A stretch of DNA of 64,000 nt, taken from NCBI GenBank assembly GCA_910576795.1, contig CAJTIX010000003.1:1-64000 (forward strand), given 5' to 3'. The DNA is from an uncultured Bacilli bacterium. Lineage in GTDB: Bacteria; Bacillota_I; Bacilli_A; RF39; UBA660. Of this stretch, positions 55,053 through 64,000 are shown piece after piece (the first letter of the stretch is position 1; the number at the start of each line of letters is the position of its first letter). The notes under the pieces are model-generated. The model saw only the letters and a program-made list of their open reading frames with translations, did no database searches and was not told the DNA's origin. The position numbers and the translations under genes are program-made.

Positions 55053-56648
55053 ATGGAAATGGAAAAAGAGGTTCTTATTTTAAACTTGGATGATGTGCTA
55101 CCAAACCGCTTTCAGCCAAGAATTAAATTCAATGAACAAAGTATATTAGAATTGGCAGATTCCATAAGAGAACATGGTGTTATCCAACCAATTGTTGTTC
55201 GAAAAATAGCGGATAAATATGAAATTATAGCGGGAGAACGTAGATATAAAGCAAGTATTTTGGCAGGAAAAACAACTATTCCAGCGATTGTGACTAATTT
55301 GGATGATAAAAACAGTGCAGAAATTGCTTTAATTGAGAATGTTCAAAGACAAGATTTGACACCAATTGAAGAGGCAATTTCATACAAAAAAATATTAGAC
55401 ATGGGATATATCAATCAAGCTTCTTTGGCAGAAAAATTAGGAAAAACACAATCTACGATTGCGAATAAATTAAGATTATTGAATTTAGCGGATGAAGTGC
55501 AAGAAGCTTTATTGGAAGAAAAAATTTCAGAAAGACATGCACGTTCATTGTTAAAATTGAATAAAGAAGATCAATTGAAAATGTTAGATCGTATTATGAA
55601 TGAACGTATGACTGTAAGAAAAACGGATGAGGAAATTATGAAGATATTAAATGGTACAAATGAAGATAATGATTCGTCAGATGCACTGAAAATAGAACCA
55701 CAAAAAGTGGAGACAATTAATCAAAATCCAATCAAATCCAATCAACCATCATTGAATTCTAATATTTCTACCACATCTAATTTAGAAAATAATTTTATTC
55801 AAAATAATGCTACATCCGTTCCAATACAAGAAAAGGATAACATCATTAATCCAGGATTTATGGATGTAGAAAAAATAGAATCTCAAGCACAAGATATTTT
55901 TAAGCCAGTTGAATCTAATCCACCAGAAGAAGAACTTATTTTAGAGGTAAAACCAGAAGATAATGGAACAAAAATAGATATGAATTCTTCACAGCAACCA
56001 TTCATAGAAGAACAAAAAATAATAGAACCAGAAGAACCCAAGCCATTTGTTGGAAAATTTTTTAACATGGTCAATTTAAATTCTGAGGAAAAGTCAAATC
56101 CAGATTATGTAAGTGACTTAGAAGAAAAGGAAATGAATATGGATTTTAATAAACCTGTGGAATCTCCGAAATCAGATTTTTCATTAGAAACATTTACGAC
56201 AGAACCAGTTGTACAGTCAGGTGAAAATACTTCACAAGTAGAAATGAAAAAAGATGATTTAAATTCCAGTCAATTTATAACACAACCGAATTTTGGTAAT
56301 CCAAATGCAATTCATACACCAATAAATTCATCAGATATAGATGTTCTTCAATCAATTAATCCATATACTTTAAATGATGATTCTGAATTTTCAGGACCTA
56401 TACATTCACAAGTAGAAATGTCAAATCCATCTGGAAATTTAATAAATTCTAATATGAATAATGAAATTCAGCCAGTTATGATGAATAATGAGCAAGAAGA
56501 AACAATTCCAAATGTAGATATGAAAACAGTAATTAATACCATTCGCGATTGCGTAAGCAAGGTAGAATCATATGGATATACTGTAGATGAAGAGGAAATG
56601 GATTTGGAAAATACTTATCAAGTAACAATTACTATCAATAAACAGTAG
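55053..56648 (+). CDS. noc: Noc-like ParB-family protein with long disordered linker
   Basis: Noc is a ParB paralogue that binds NBS sites and blocks division over the nucleoid. Residues 8-100 are the CTPase domain (LPNRFQPRIKF, HGVIQPIVVRK, GERRYKAS). The HTH with LAEKLGKTQSTIANKLRLLNL (125-145) carries the Noc-type STIANKLRLL. The C-terminal 44 residues (488-531) look like the dimer domain. Between them is a ~285-residue Asn/Ser/Pro/Glu-rich linker, absent from Bacillus Noc (about 283 residues in total). The amphipathic N-terminal membrane helix of Bacillus Noc is not seen. Position after rsmG is canonical. A GGGG-containing site precedes the ATG. Confidence 0.9.
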   Translation: MEMEKEVLILNLDDVLPNRFQPRIKFNEQSILELADSIREHGVIQPIVVRKIADKYEIIAGERRYKASILAGKTTIPAIVTNLDDKNSAEIALIENVQRQDLTPIEEAISYKKILDMGYINQASLAEKLGKTQSTIANKLRLLNLADEVQEALLEEKISERHARSLLKLNKEDQLKMLDRIMNERMTVRKTDEEIMKILNGTNEDNDSSDALKIEPQKVETINQNPIKSNQPSLNSNISTTSNLENNFIQNNATSVPIQEKDNIINPGFMDVEKIESQAQDIFKPVESNPPEEELILEVKPEDNGTKIDMNSSQQPFIEEQKIIEPEEPKPFVGKFFNMVNLNSEEKSNPDYVSDLEEKEMNMDFNKPVESPKSDFSLETFTTEPVVQSGENTSQVEMKKDDLNSSQFITQPNFGNPNAIHTPINSSDIDVLQSINPYTLNDDSEFSGPIHSQVEMSNPSGNLINSNMNNEIQPVMMNNEQEETIPNVDMKTVINTIRDCVSKVESYGYTVDEEEMDLENTYQVTITINKQ

Positions 56649-56672
56649 GCAAGCAAAAACTTGTCTATTTTT
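56646..56672 (+). terminator. Terminator of noc
   Basis: AGGCAAG / CTTGTCT (one G-U pair) with a six-base loop and ATTTTTA, just past the stop codon. Confidence 0.6.
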
Positions 56673-56764
56673 AGTATCATATAGAAATTTAAAAATAATG
56701 CATAATGATAAAATTTATGCTAAAATAGATACTACTTATAAAAGATGAATCTGGAGGTATTTAG

Positions 56765-58744
56765 ATGGAAGAAAATAAAACTTTTAAATTAGTATCAAAA
56801 TATGAACCAAGTGGAGATCAACCACAGGCAATTGAAAAGTTAGTGTCAGGAATACAAAAAGATGAAAAATATCAAGTTTTACTAGGGGCAACAGGAACAG
56901 GAAAAACATTTACAATCGCAAATGTAATTCAAAAAGTCAATAAACCAACGCTTGTTTTAGCTCATAATAAAACACTTGCTGGACAACTCTATTCCGAATT
57001 AAAAGAATTATTTCCCGAAAATCATGTAGAATATTTTATATCCTATTATGATTATTATCAACCAGAAGCTTATGTTGCCAAAACCGATACTTATATCGAA
57101 AAAGATGCCTCTATCAACGATGAAATAGATGAGTTAAGACATGCTGCTACTTCTGCTTTGATTACCCATAATGATGTAATTGTTGTTGCGTCTGTTTCTT
57201 GTATCTATGGAATTGGAGAAATAGAAGATTATAAAGACAAAATGTTGACACTCAATGTAGGGGACCAAATCGAACGTGATGAAGTGATGTTGAAATTAGT
57301 CAATATGTTTTATGAACGAAATAATTTAGAACTAAAAAGAGGTACATTTCGTGTAAGAGGAGATGTATTAGAAATTATGCCAGTAAATCAACATGGTAAA
57401 GGAATTCGTATTGAATTTTTTGGAGATGAAATTGATAAAATATATGAATATGATACCTTAACAGGAACGATTACATCCAATAAAAAATCGATTAGTTTGT
57501 TTGCTGCAAGTCACTTTGTAACAAGTGAAGAAAAAATCAAAAAAGCAGTGGAAAATATTAGAATCGAACTAAAAGAAAGATTGGAATATTTCAAAGAAAA
57601 TAACAAACTATTAGAATATCAACGCCTAATGGAACGAACCAATTATGATTTAGAAATGTTATCTGAGACAGGAACCTGTAGAGGAGTAGAAAATTATTCA
57701 AGACATTTGGCATTAAAAGAAGCAGGTGCCACTCCAACAACACTTATTGACTTTTTTCCAAAAGACTTTCTTCTCGTTGTCGATGAATCCCATGTAACAT
57801 TACCTCAAGTAAGGGGAATGTATAATGGAGACCAAGCAAGAAAACAAGTACTAGTAGATTATGGATTTCGTCTGCCAAGTGCGAAAGACAATCGACCCTT
57901 AACATTTGATGAATTTGAAAAAAAGATCAATCAAATCATTTGTGTATCTGCTACACCAGGAGATTACGAACTAGAAAAAGCAGAAAATCATATTGCGGAA
58001 CAAATTATTCGTCCAACAGGATTGCTTGATCCAACTATTGAAGTAAGACCGACAAATGGTCAAATGGATAATTTATTAGAAGAAATCTATAAACGAGTAG
58101 AACAAAATGAACGAGTATTGATTACAACATTAACGATTCGAATGGCAGAAGAACTCACTACATATTTAAAAAACTTAGACATTAAAGTTGCCTATTTACA
58201 TAGTGAAATCAAATCATTAGAACGTATGCGTATCATAAGAGATTTACGTTTAGGAAAATATGATGTATTGGTTGGAATTAACTTACTAAGAGAAGGACTC
58301 GATATTCCAGAAGTGAGTCTAATCGCAATTATGGATGCGGATAAACAAGGTTTCTTAAGAAGTGACCGAAGCTTAATTCAAACCATAGGTAGAGCTGCTA
58401 GAAATGCAAATGGTCATGTCATCATGTATGCAGATCAAGTCAGTGATGCAATGGAAAAAGCAATGAAAGAAACAGAACGTAGAAGAACCATTCAAATGGA
58501 ATATAACAAAGAACATAATATTGTTCCAAAAACAATTATCAAAGAAATTAGAGATTTGATTTCCAATAATAAAGAAGTAGAAGAAAAAGTTCCTACTAAA
58601 ATGAGTAAACAAGAAAAAATGAACCTAATAGAGCAAATTGAAAAGGAAATGAAGGAAGCAGCTTCCAATCTTCAATTTGAACGTGCAACCGAATTACGTG
58701 ATATTTTATTTGAATTAAAGGAAGAAAATGATAAAATAAAATAA
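56765..58744 (+). CDS. uvrB: Excinuclease ABC subunit B
   Basis: UvrB verifies damage in nucleotide excision repair. The 659-residue protein has Walker [11 protein letters not shown] (about residues 39-48), the beta-hairpin [29 protein letters not shown], motif [11 protein letters not shown] and a C-terminal UVR domain ([21 protein letters not shown]). A CTGGAGG ribosome site precedes the ATG. uvrA does not follow; instead come a holin-like gene and lgt. Confidence 0.98.
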   Translation: MEENKTFKLVSKYEPSGDQPQAIEKLVSGIQKDEKYQVLLGATGTGKTFTIANVIQKVNKPTLVLAHNKTLAGQLYSELKELFPENHVEYFISYYDYYQPEAYVAKTDTYIEKDASINDEIDELRHAATSALITHNDVIVVASVSCIYGIGEIEDYKDKMLTLNVGDQIERDEVMLKLVNMFYERNNLELKRGTFRVRGDVLEIMPVNQHGKGIRIEFFGDEIDKIYEYDTLTGTITSNKKSISLFAASHFVTSEEKIKKAVENIRIELKERLEYFKENNKLLEYQRLMERTNYDLEMLSETGTCRGVENYSRHLALKEAGATPTTLIDFFPKDFLLVVDESHVTLPQVRGMYNGDQARKQVLVDYGFRLPSAKDNRPLTFDEFEKKINQIICVSATPGDYELEKAENHIAEQIIRPTGLLDPTIEVRPTNGQMDNLLEEIYKRVEQNERVLITTLTIRMAEELTTYLKNLDIKVAYLHSEIKSLERMRIIRDLRLGKYDVLVGINLLREGLDIPEVSLIAIMDADKQGFLRSDRSLIQTIGRAARNANGHVIMYADQVSDAMEKAMKETERRRTIQMEYNKEHNIVPKTIIKEIRDLISNNKEVEEKVPTKMSKQEKMNLIEQIEKEMKEAASNLQFERATELRDILFELKEENDKIK

Positions 58745-58763
58745 AATAAAAGGAGAAAAATCT

Positions 58764-59198
58764 ATGAAAACAGTTATTATAGAAGAAAATCATAAAAAAA
58801 ATAAATATGGAAAATATAGTCAATTTTTTGAATGGATTTTATATATGGTTGGGTATGCTCTTATTTTAATTACTGTATCTATATTATTTCCCAAAACCAT
58901 TCAAATTGATAATAGTGGTTTTGGAATATGGGCTTTATTGGCTGCTATTCTAATTAATTTACTAAATCGGACAATCAAACCAGTATTAATATGGTTGACA
59001 CTTCCCTTGACAGCTCTTACCTTAGGTGTATTTTACCCCTTTATTAATGTATTGATTTTATATATTGTAGATGTGATTTTAGGAAGTCATTTTACAATTG
59101 GTGGAATTTTGATGACTTGTCTTGTTGCTATTTTAATTTCTTTAATGAATATGGCAATGGATCACTTGGTCATTCAACCTCTTTTAAGGAAGGAGTAA
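58764..59198 (+). CDS. Phage-holin-family (YvlD-like) four-helix membrane protein
   Basis: The 144-residue protein has four hydrophobic segments and the PF04020 pattern: WALLAAILINLLNRTIKPVLIWLTLPLTALTLGVFYPFINVL in the middle (quoted in part: LNRTIKPVLIWLTLPLT) and a closing FTIGG segment. Despite the family name, chromosomal copies are not lysis proteins; Bacillus YvlD belongs to an envelope-stress operon. It is in an apparent operon between uvrB and lgt, with lgt starting three bases after it. Confidence 0.85.
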   Translation: MKTVIIEENHKKNKYGKYSQFFEWILYMVGYALILITVSILFPKTIQIDNSGFGIWALLAAILINLLNRTIKPVLIWLTLPLTALTLGVFYPFINVLILYIVDVILGSHFTIGGILMTCLVAILISLMNMAMDHLVIQPLLRKE

Positions 59199-59201
59199 TT
59201 T

Positions 59202-60002
59202 ATGAATCCAATTATGATTGATTTTGGTTTTATTCAAATTTATTGGTATTCCTTTTTCCTATTAATTGCTTTCATTATAGGTTGTTATTTAGCTCTAAAG
59301 GAAGCTAAAAAAAGAAATATAGATGAAGATTTTATGATCAATCTTTTCTTTTATACCATTCCCATTGCTTTTATAGGAGCTAGAATCTATTATGTTATAT
59401 TTAACTTAGATTACTATAGTATAAATCCAATTGAGATTATAAAAATATGGGAAGGCGGACTTGCGATCCATGGGGGTGTTCTTGCTGGTTTTCTATTTAT
59501 TTTGTTTTACTGTAGAAAACATAAAGTATCCTTATTTCAAATAACAGATATACTAGTTGTCAGTTTGATTTTGGGACAAGCCATTGGTAGATGGGGAAAT
59601 TTTTTCAATGGGGAAGCCCATGGTGCAGTAACTACATTAGCACATTTACAAAATTTACATCTACCAAATTTTATCATCAATGGAATGTATATAGATGGCA
59701 ATTATTATATTCCTACATTTTTATATGAATCGATATGGAATATAATAGGATTTATTATTCTATATATTTATCGTAATAGAAAAAATACCCATATAGGTCA
59801 AACAACAGGTTTCTATTTATTATGGTATGGAATTGGTCGATTAATCATAGAAGGAATGCGTACAGATAGTTTAATGTTAGGAAATATTCGCATAGCACAG
59901 TTAGTTTCTATCATAACATTAATCATAGGTATTATTTTAATCGTTTATCAAAAATATCAAAATCGATACCAAAAGGAGGAAAATAGTGAATCAGACATAT
60001 GA
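59202..60002 (+). CDS. lgt: Prolipoprotein diacylglyceryl transferase
   Basis: Lgt adds diacylglycerol to the lipobox Cys of lipoproteins, such as the YidC of this window. The 266-residue, seven-helix protein has the signature GQAIGRWGNFFNGEAHG (about residues 126-142), the GGLAIHGGVLAG loop and the C-terminal GIGRLIIEGMRTDSL. An AAGGAG site precedes the ATG. It overlaps trxB by 17 bases; whereas in Bacillus hprK precedes it, here it follows the holin-like gene. Confidence 0.97.
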   Translation: MNPIMIDFGFIQIYWYSFFLLIAFIIGCYLALKEAKKRNIDEDFMINLFFYTIPIAFIGARIYYVIFNLDYYSINPIEIIKIWEGGLAIHGGVLAGFLFILFYCRKHKVSLFQITDILVVSLILGQAIGRWGNFFNGEAHGAVTTLAHLQNLHLPNFIINGMYIDGNYYIPTFLYESIWNIIGFIILYIYRNRKNTHIGQTTGFYLLWYGIGRLIIEGMRTDSLMLGNIRIAQLVSIITLIIGIILIVYQKYQNRYQKEENSESDI

Positions 60003-60894
60003 TTGTGTTGTAATTGGTGCAGGAGTTGCTGGTATGACAGCGGCCATTTATTTGAAACGTGCCAATGTAAATGTATTACTGTTAGAAAGTAGTGTTCCAG
60101 GAGGTCAAATCAATCGATCTGCAAAAGTAGAAAATTATCCTGGTTTCTTAGAAATTGATGGACCAACATTAGCTATGAAAATATATGAACAGATTCAAAA
60201 TTTAAAAATTGAATATCGTTATGGAGAAGTAATAGATATCATAAATCAAGAAAATGAAAAAATTGTAAAAACAGATAAAGAAGAATTGCAATGTAAAGGT
60301 GTTATTATCGCAACGGGTCGTGTTCCAAAAGAATTAGGATTGGAACAAGAGACAGAACTGGTTGGTCATGGAATTAGTTGGTGTGCCATTTGTGATGGAC
60401 CCTTTTTTAAAGGAAAAGATGTATGTGTAGTAGGTGGTGGAAATAGTGCCTTTGAGGAAAGCTTATATTTGTCAGAAATATGTAATCATGTCACCATCAT
60501 CAATCGAAGTGAAAAATTAAGAGCCGATTCTATATTAGTAGAAGAAGTAAAAACAAAAGAAAACATTCAAATTTTATATAATAGTGTTGTAAATACAATC
60601 AATGAAAAAGATGGATATTTATCTTCCATATTAATAGAACAAGAAGGAAATATCAAAGAAATTGAATGTGATGGATTGTTTATTTATATTGGATCTAAAC
60701 CAAATACCCATTTTGCCCGAAATCTAAATGTCAAAATGCAAGATGATTATATGATAGTTGACTCTAATATGCGTACTAATATAAAAGGAATTTATGCTTG
60801 TGGAGATGTCATATATAAAGATGTATATCAAATTTCAACCGCCATTGGCGAAGGTGCGATAGCTGCAATGAGTTTCAAAAAAGATACAGAATAG
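59986..60894 (+). CDS. trxB: Thioredoxin reductase
   Basis: The 302-residue flavoprotein has an N-terminal FAD motif VIGAGVAGMTAAIYL, the redox CAICDG (Cys pair at about residues 133-136), the NADPH motif VVGGGNSAFEESLYL and the C-terminal GIYACGDV. It reduces thioredoxin with NADPH. The start is GTG (59986) after AAAGGAGG within lgt. whiA follows after ten bases, as near the trxB-rapZ-yvcK-whiA group of Bacillus, but rapZ and yvcK are missing. Confidence 0.96.
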   Translation: MNQTYDCVVIGAGVAGMTAAIYLKRANVNVLLLESSVPGGQINRSAKVENYPGFLEIDGPTLAMKIYEQIQNLKIEYRYGEVIDIINQENEKIVKTDKEELQCKGVIIATGRVPKELGLEQETELVGHGISWCAICDGPFFKGKDVCVVGGGNSAFEESLYLSEICNHVTIINRSEKLRADSILVEEVKTKENIQILYNSVVNTINEKDGYLSSILIEQEGNIKEIECDGLFIYIGSKPNTHFARNLNVKMQDDYMIVDSNMRTNIKGIYACGDVIYKDVYQISTAIGEGAIAAMSFKKDTE

Positions 60895-60904
60895 AAGGTG
60901 AATT

Positions 60905-61819
60905 ATGTCATTTACAAGTATTGTCAAAAATGAAGTGAGTAAATTAGAAACAATCGAATCTGAAAATATAACAGAATTATCTGCAATTATAAGAAATATA
61001 GGAATCGTAAATGACACCATTCAAATTTCTACCGAAAATGCATCAGTTGCTAGAAGAATTTATTCATTATTAAAAGATAGTTATCATATTCAGCCAGTTG
61101 TTACAGTAAGACGAGGTTATAATTTTAATAAAAACTATATTTATATCTTAGTTGTAAAACATAAAGTATCTTCTATTTTAGAAGACTTATCCTATCAATT
61201 TGAAAATAAACCCAATATTCCAAAAGAATACATTTACAGTGATGAAAATTTAGTTCAATCCTATCTAAGGGGTCTTTTCCTAGGTACAGGAAGTATTAAC
61301 GATCCTAAAAAATCAAGATATCATTTAGAATTTTTAGTAGATGATATGGAATATGCGAAATTTATTTCTAAACTACTGAATAATTATGAACTCAATAGTA
61401 AAGTATTAAAAAGAGATAATAAATATATGATATATATGAAAGAAGCAGAAAAGATAGGAGATTTCTTAAGAATTATGAGAGCCAATAATTCATTATTTTA
61501 TTATGAAGATATTCGAATTTATAGAGACCATAAAAATATGACCAATCGGCTCAATAATTGTGAACAAGCCAATGTTGAAAAAGTTATTGCGACCGCAAAT
61601 TCACAATTACAAGACATTGAAATTATAGAGAACTTTGGTTCACTCGACCTTTTAGATGAAAAAACCAAAGAAGCTGCAATCTATCGTAAAAAATATCCAG
61701 AAGTATCACTAACCGAACTAAGCGAAATTATTAGTGTAGAAACAGGAAAACCTATTACAAAATCTGGATTGCATCATCGAATGAATAAAATTAAACAATT
61801 GGCTTCCAAAATGAAATAG
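60905..61819 (+). CDS. whiA: Sporulation/division regulator WhiA
   Basis: The 304-residue WhiA has an N-terminal region (MSFTSIVKNEVSKLE), a degenerate LAGLIDADG homing-endonuclease-like domain (SYLRGLFLGTGSINDPKKSRYHLEF) and a C-terminal HTH (YPEVSLTELSEII...SGLHHRMNKI). In Bacilli it influences division and chromosome segregation rather than sporulation only. A GAAGGTG site precedes the ATG. The terminator overlaps the stop codon. Confidence 0.96.
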   Translation: MSFTSIVKNEVSKLETIESENITELSAIIRNIGIVNDTIQISTENASVARRIYSLLKDSYHIQPVVTVRRGYNFNKNYIYILVVKHKVSSILEDLSYQFENKPNIPKEYIYSDENLVQSYLRGLFLGTGSINDPKKSRYHLEFLVDDMEYAKFISKLLNNYELNSKVLKRDNKYMIYMKEAEKIGDFLRIMRANNSLFYYEDIRIYRDHKNMTNRLNNCEQANVEKVIATANSQLQDIEIIENFGSLDLLDEKTKEAAIYRKKYPEVSLTELSEIISVETGKPITKSGLHHRMNKIKQLASKMK

Positions 61820-61836
61820 ACGAAAGTCTTTTTTAT
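61817..61836 (+). terminator. Terminator of the trxB-whiA unit
   Basis: AGAC-GAAA-GTCT with a GNRA tetraloop followed by six T's; the stem begins in the whiA stop codon. Confidence 0.8.
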
Positions 61837-61848
61837 ATACATAAACTT

Positions 61849-61877
61849 TAGACAAGTGAGTCAATTTATAGTATAAT
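61849..61877 (+). promoter_or_regulatory. Promoter of the DHH gene-rplI-dnaB operon
   Basis: TAGACA (61849-61854), a 17-base spacer and TATAAT (61872-61877), 17 bases before the start codon. Confidence 0.7.
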
Positions 61878-61894
61878 GAATATTGAGGTGGATT

Positions 61895-62863
61895 ATGACA
61901 GAGATACAAAAAGAAATAATAAAACAAATAGAACAACATGAACATTTTCTCATAATCGCTCATAAATCCATTGACTTAGATGCATTTGGATCAGCATTAT
62001 GTATGTATCAATTAATAAATTCTTATGGAAAAACCGCTTCCATTTTAATAGCTGATAAACAAAAAAATATTTCCGTTCAAAAAAGTATGCAACTATTAAT
62101 AGAAAAAGAAATTGATATAAATTATACAAAAAAAGAAGATATAAATACATATTCAACGGATACATTACTGATTATATTAGATACCAATAAAAAAGAATTA
62201 TTAGAATATCCTGAGATTTTGAATCAAATTTCCAATCATATTATAATAGACCATCATATCGAAAGTGAAAATACCATTGAAACTTCCCTTGTCAAGTATA
62301 TTGACAATCATGTGTCCAGTACAGCAGAGATGGTAACAGAAATTTTAAAAACAACCAACAAATCCATTCCAGGCGAAATCGCAACCATATTACTTGCAGG
62401 AATCATAGTAGATACCAATAATTTCAATATCAAAACAACAGATAAAACATTTGAAACTGCTGCTTATTTAATGACGTTAGGAGCAGATAATATTGAGAAA
62501 CAACAACTTCTAAAAGAGAATAAAGAAAACTATGTAGCAAGACAGGATTTTATCAAAAATAGTCATATGATAAATGAAAATATCGCACTTTGCATTATGG
62601 ACAATCAGATTCATCCAAACCATGAATTAGCTTTGATTGCTGAAGATTTACTAGAATTAGATACAGTAGAAGCATCCTTTGTAATTGGATTTATTGGAAA
62701 AAGATTGGTTGGAATCAGCGCGAGATCAGTAGGAAAAATAGATGTCGAAATGTACATGAGAGCTTTAGGTGGTGGAGGGAACAAAACAGACGCCGCTTGT
62801 GCTATCAAAGCAGGAAATTTATATAAAGTAAAAAAACAATTATTAAAATTAATACAGGAATAA
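61895..62863 (+). CDS. DHH/DHHA1 phosphodiesterase at the gdpP position
   Basis: The 322-residue soluble protein has the DHH motifs HKSIDLDAFGSAL (about residues 22-34), ILDTNK, IIDHHIE and the DHHA1 end RALGGGGNKTDAACAIK. The neighbours rplI and dnaB are those of gdpP (yybT) in Bacillus, whose product degrades c-di-AMP. GdpP has two membrane helices plus PAS and degenerate GGDEF domains before DHH (about 650 residues); these are absent. It may be a stand-alone GdpP-type or NrnA/Pde2-like enzyme for c-di-AMP, pApA or short RNAs. The ATG at 61895 follows GAGGTG. Confidence 0.85.
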   Translation: MTEIQKEIIKQIEQHEHFLIIAHKSIDLDAFGSALCMYQLINSYGKTASILIADKQKNISVQKSMQLLIEKEIDINYTKKEDINTYSTDTLLIILDTNKKELLEYPEILNQISNHIIIDHHIESENTIETSLVKYIDNHVSSTAEMVTEILKTTNKSIPGEIATILLAGIIVDTNNFNIKTTDKTFETAAYLMTLGADNIEKQQLLKENKENYVARQDFIKNSHMINENIALCIMDNQIHPNHELALIAEDLLELDTVEASFVIGFIGKRLVGISARSVGKIDVEMYMRALGGGGNKTDAACAIKAGNLYKVKKQLLKLIQE

Positions 62864-62872
62864 GGTGATAAA

Positions 62873-63319
62873 ATGAAAGTTATTTTTCTAAAAGATGTGA
62901 AAGGACAAGGAAAAAAGAATGAAATCAAAGAAGTAACAGATGGATATGCAATGAATTTTTTAGTCAAAAAAGGATTTGCTGTACCTGCTACACAAATAAA
63001 TTTAAATAAATTAAATCGCTCCTTATCAGAAGCTGCATTAGAAGAATCATTACGAATAAAAGATATGAAAGATTTAAAAAAAGAACTTGAAAAACAGACA
63101 ATCACATTCACAGCACAGACAGGAAATCAAGATAAGATGTTTGGTCAAATTTCTAGTAAACAAATCCAAAAAGAACTCCAAAAATTAGGATATACAATTG
63201 ATAAAACAAAAATTATGATGGATCATCCTATTATGAGTTTAGGAATGCATCAAGTAGAAGTGGAACTACACAAAGAAGTGAAGGCCACATTAAATATTAA
63301 AGTCGTAAAAGAAAGCTAG
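62873..63319 (+). CDS. rplI: 50S ribosomal protein bL9
   Basis: The 148-residue bL9 begins [20 protein letters not shown], with the N-terminal domain [17 protein letters not shown], a connecting long helix and a C-terminal domain with [14 protein letters not shown]. It binds 23S rRNA near the L1 stalk. It lies 9 bases after the DHH gene and 8 before dnaB, the standard order. Confidence 0.98.
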   Translation: MKVIFLKDVKGQGKKNEIKEVTDGYAMNFLVKKGFAVPATQINLNKLNRSLSEAALEESLRIKDMKDLKKELEKQTITFTAQTGNQDKMFGQISSKQIQKELQKLGYTIDKTKIMMDHPIMSLGMHQVEVELHKEVKATLNIKVVKES

Positions 63320-63327
63320 GTGAAATT

Positions 63328-64000
63328 ATGGAGAAAATAATACCCCATAATTTGGTTGCAGAACAATCCGTATTGGGTTCTATGTTTTTATCTAAATATG
63401 CATTACAAAAATGTATAGAAGGACTTACAAGCGATCAATTTTATTCTGATGCCCATGGTAAAATATTTAGTGTTATTGCAAGTTTATCAGAAAATGGAAG
63501 TGCGATTGATCTTACAACGGTAACTGCAGAATTAGATAAAAGAAAAGAATTAAAACAAATCGGAGGAGTGGCATATCTAAGTGAAATCGCTTCCTTAGTA
63601 CCAAGTGCTGCAAATGTAGATGAATATATTAAAATTGTAGAAGAAAAAGCAATATTAAGAAGATTAATTGATTCTGCAACCGAAATTGCAACCGATGGAT
63701 ATCAATCCACAGAAGACATTAGCGATATCTTGGATCGCGCAGAAAAAAAGATATTGAATGTAGTCAAAACAAGAAAAGGAACAGAATTTAGAACCATTCA
63801 AGATGTGTTGTTTAAAACACAAGCAGATTTAGAAAAACTTTCTCAAAATCGAGGAGAAATAACAGGACTTGCAACTGGATTTTATGATTTAGATAAGATT
63901 ACATCTGGTTTACATCCAAATGAGTTAATTATTATAGCAGCACGTCCTGCTATGGGAAAAACCGCTTTTGCACTTAACTTAGCAACTAATATTGCTATGA
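63328..64000 (+). CDS. dnaB: Replicative DNA helicase DnaB, 3' end beyond the window
   Basis: The first 224 codons of the replicative helicase (called DnaC in Bacillus) lie in the window. The N-terminal domain has PHNLVAEQSVLGSMFLS, DFY-like FYSDAHGKIF and LTTVTAEL. The linker-helix region is followed by GLATGFYDLDKITSGLHPNELIIIAARPAMGKTAFAL, with Walker A just before the right edge. A GGTGAAATT site precedes the ATG at 63328. Confidence 0.97.
   Translation, partial: MEKIIPHNLVAEQSVLGSMFLSKYALQKCIEGLTSDQFYSDAHGKIFSVIASLSENGSAIDLTTVTAELDKRKELKQIGGVAYLSEIASLVPSAANVDEYIKIVEEKAILRRLIDSATEIATDGYQSTEDISDILDRAEKKILNVVKTRKGTEFRTIQDVLFKTQADLEKLSQNRGEITGLATGFYDLDKITSGLHPNELIIIAARPAMGKTAFALNLATNIAM

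Noticed and set aside
58764..59198. Holin-family gene as a phage lysis gene
   Set aside because: It has the YvlD-like pattern, sits in a housekeeping operon and has no endolysin nearby.

Overview
The window is about 30% G+C and is the replication-origin region of a low-GC Bacillota chromosome. Gene content and order (dnaA-dnaN-recF-gyrB-gyrA, rpmH-rnpA-yidC-jag, mnmE-mnmG-rsmG-noc, dnaX-ebfC-recR, tilS-ftsH, T-box control of metG, ComK, SpoVT and BofA homologues, Noc plus ParB) point to class Bacilli. An uncultured gut lineage near Erysipelotrichales/RF39 would fit, but that placement is inference. oriC lies at about 47.6-48.0 kb. Nearly all genes to its left are on the minus strand and all genes to its right on the plus strand, so transcription follows replication on both arms.

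Right arm (48-64 kb): rpmH, rnpA, yidC, jag, an HD-domain hydrolase, mnmE, a small ORF, mnmG, rsmG, noc, uvrB, a holin-like membrane protein, lgt, trxB, whiA, a short DHH/DHHA1 protein at the usual gdpP position, rplI and the start of dnaB. Left arm near the origin (22-47.6 kb): dnaA, dnaN, a comK homologue where an S4-domain gene (yaaA) usually sits, recF, gyrB, gyrA, a parS cluster with the small SRP RNA and tadA, then dnaX-ebfC-recR-bofA-holB-yaaT-yabB-rsmI-pth-mfd, a divergent CBS-type pyrophosphatase, spoVT, T-box-metG, a small membrane protein gene, tatD and rsmA. Far left (2.7-17.8 kb): an AGCS transporter, ung, tilS, ftsH, a plus-strand XRE regulator, parA-parB, a DUF951 gene, an AbgT transporter, ychF, three membrane or exported-protein genes and rpsF-ssb-rpsR. 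In Bacillus subtilis the parAB-DUF951-ychF-rpsF-ssb-rpsR block lies on the same arm as rnpA and noc; here it is on the opposite arm.

Accessory material is concentrated in two places. At 17.9-21.4 kb, just after rsmA, are a Ppx/GppA-like ASKHA protein, a divergent adenylosuccinate-synthetase homologue with a PurZ-like active site (the catalytic Asp is replaced by Ser) and a YhcG-type PDDEXK nuclease broken by a frameshift. This pair is the best candidate for an undescribed system, possibly unusual purine-nucleotide chemistry or phage defence. At 0-2.7 kb are an ORF6N protein fragment, a short-chain dehydrogenase, a tiny membrane protein and a LicD-family gene.

Chromosome segregation signals are unusually visible: five parS sites within 1.1 kb, a perfect Noc-binding palindrome in rsmI, a Noc-like protein carrying a ~285-residue disordered linker, and Noc-site-like repeats inside the noc promoter. 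No tRNA, rRNA, CRISPR array or insertion sequence was recognised.
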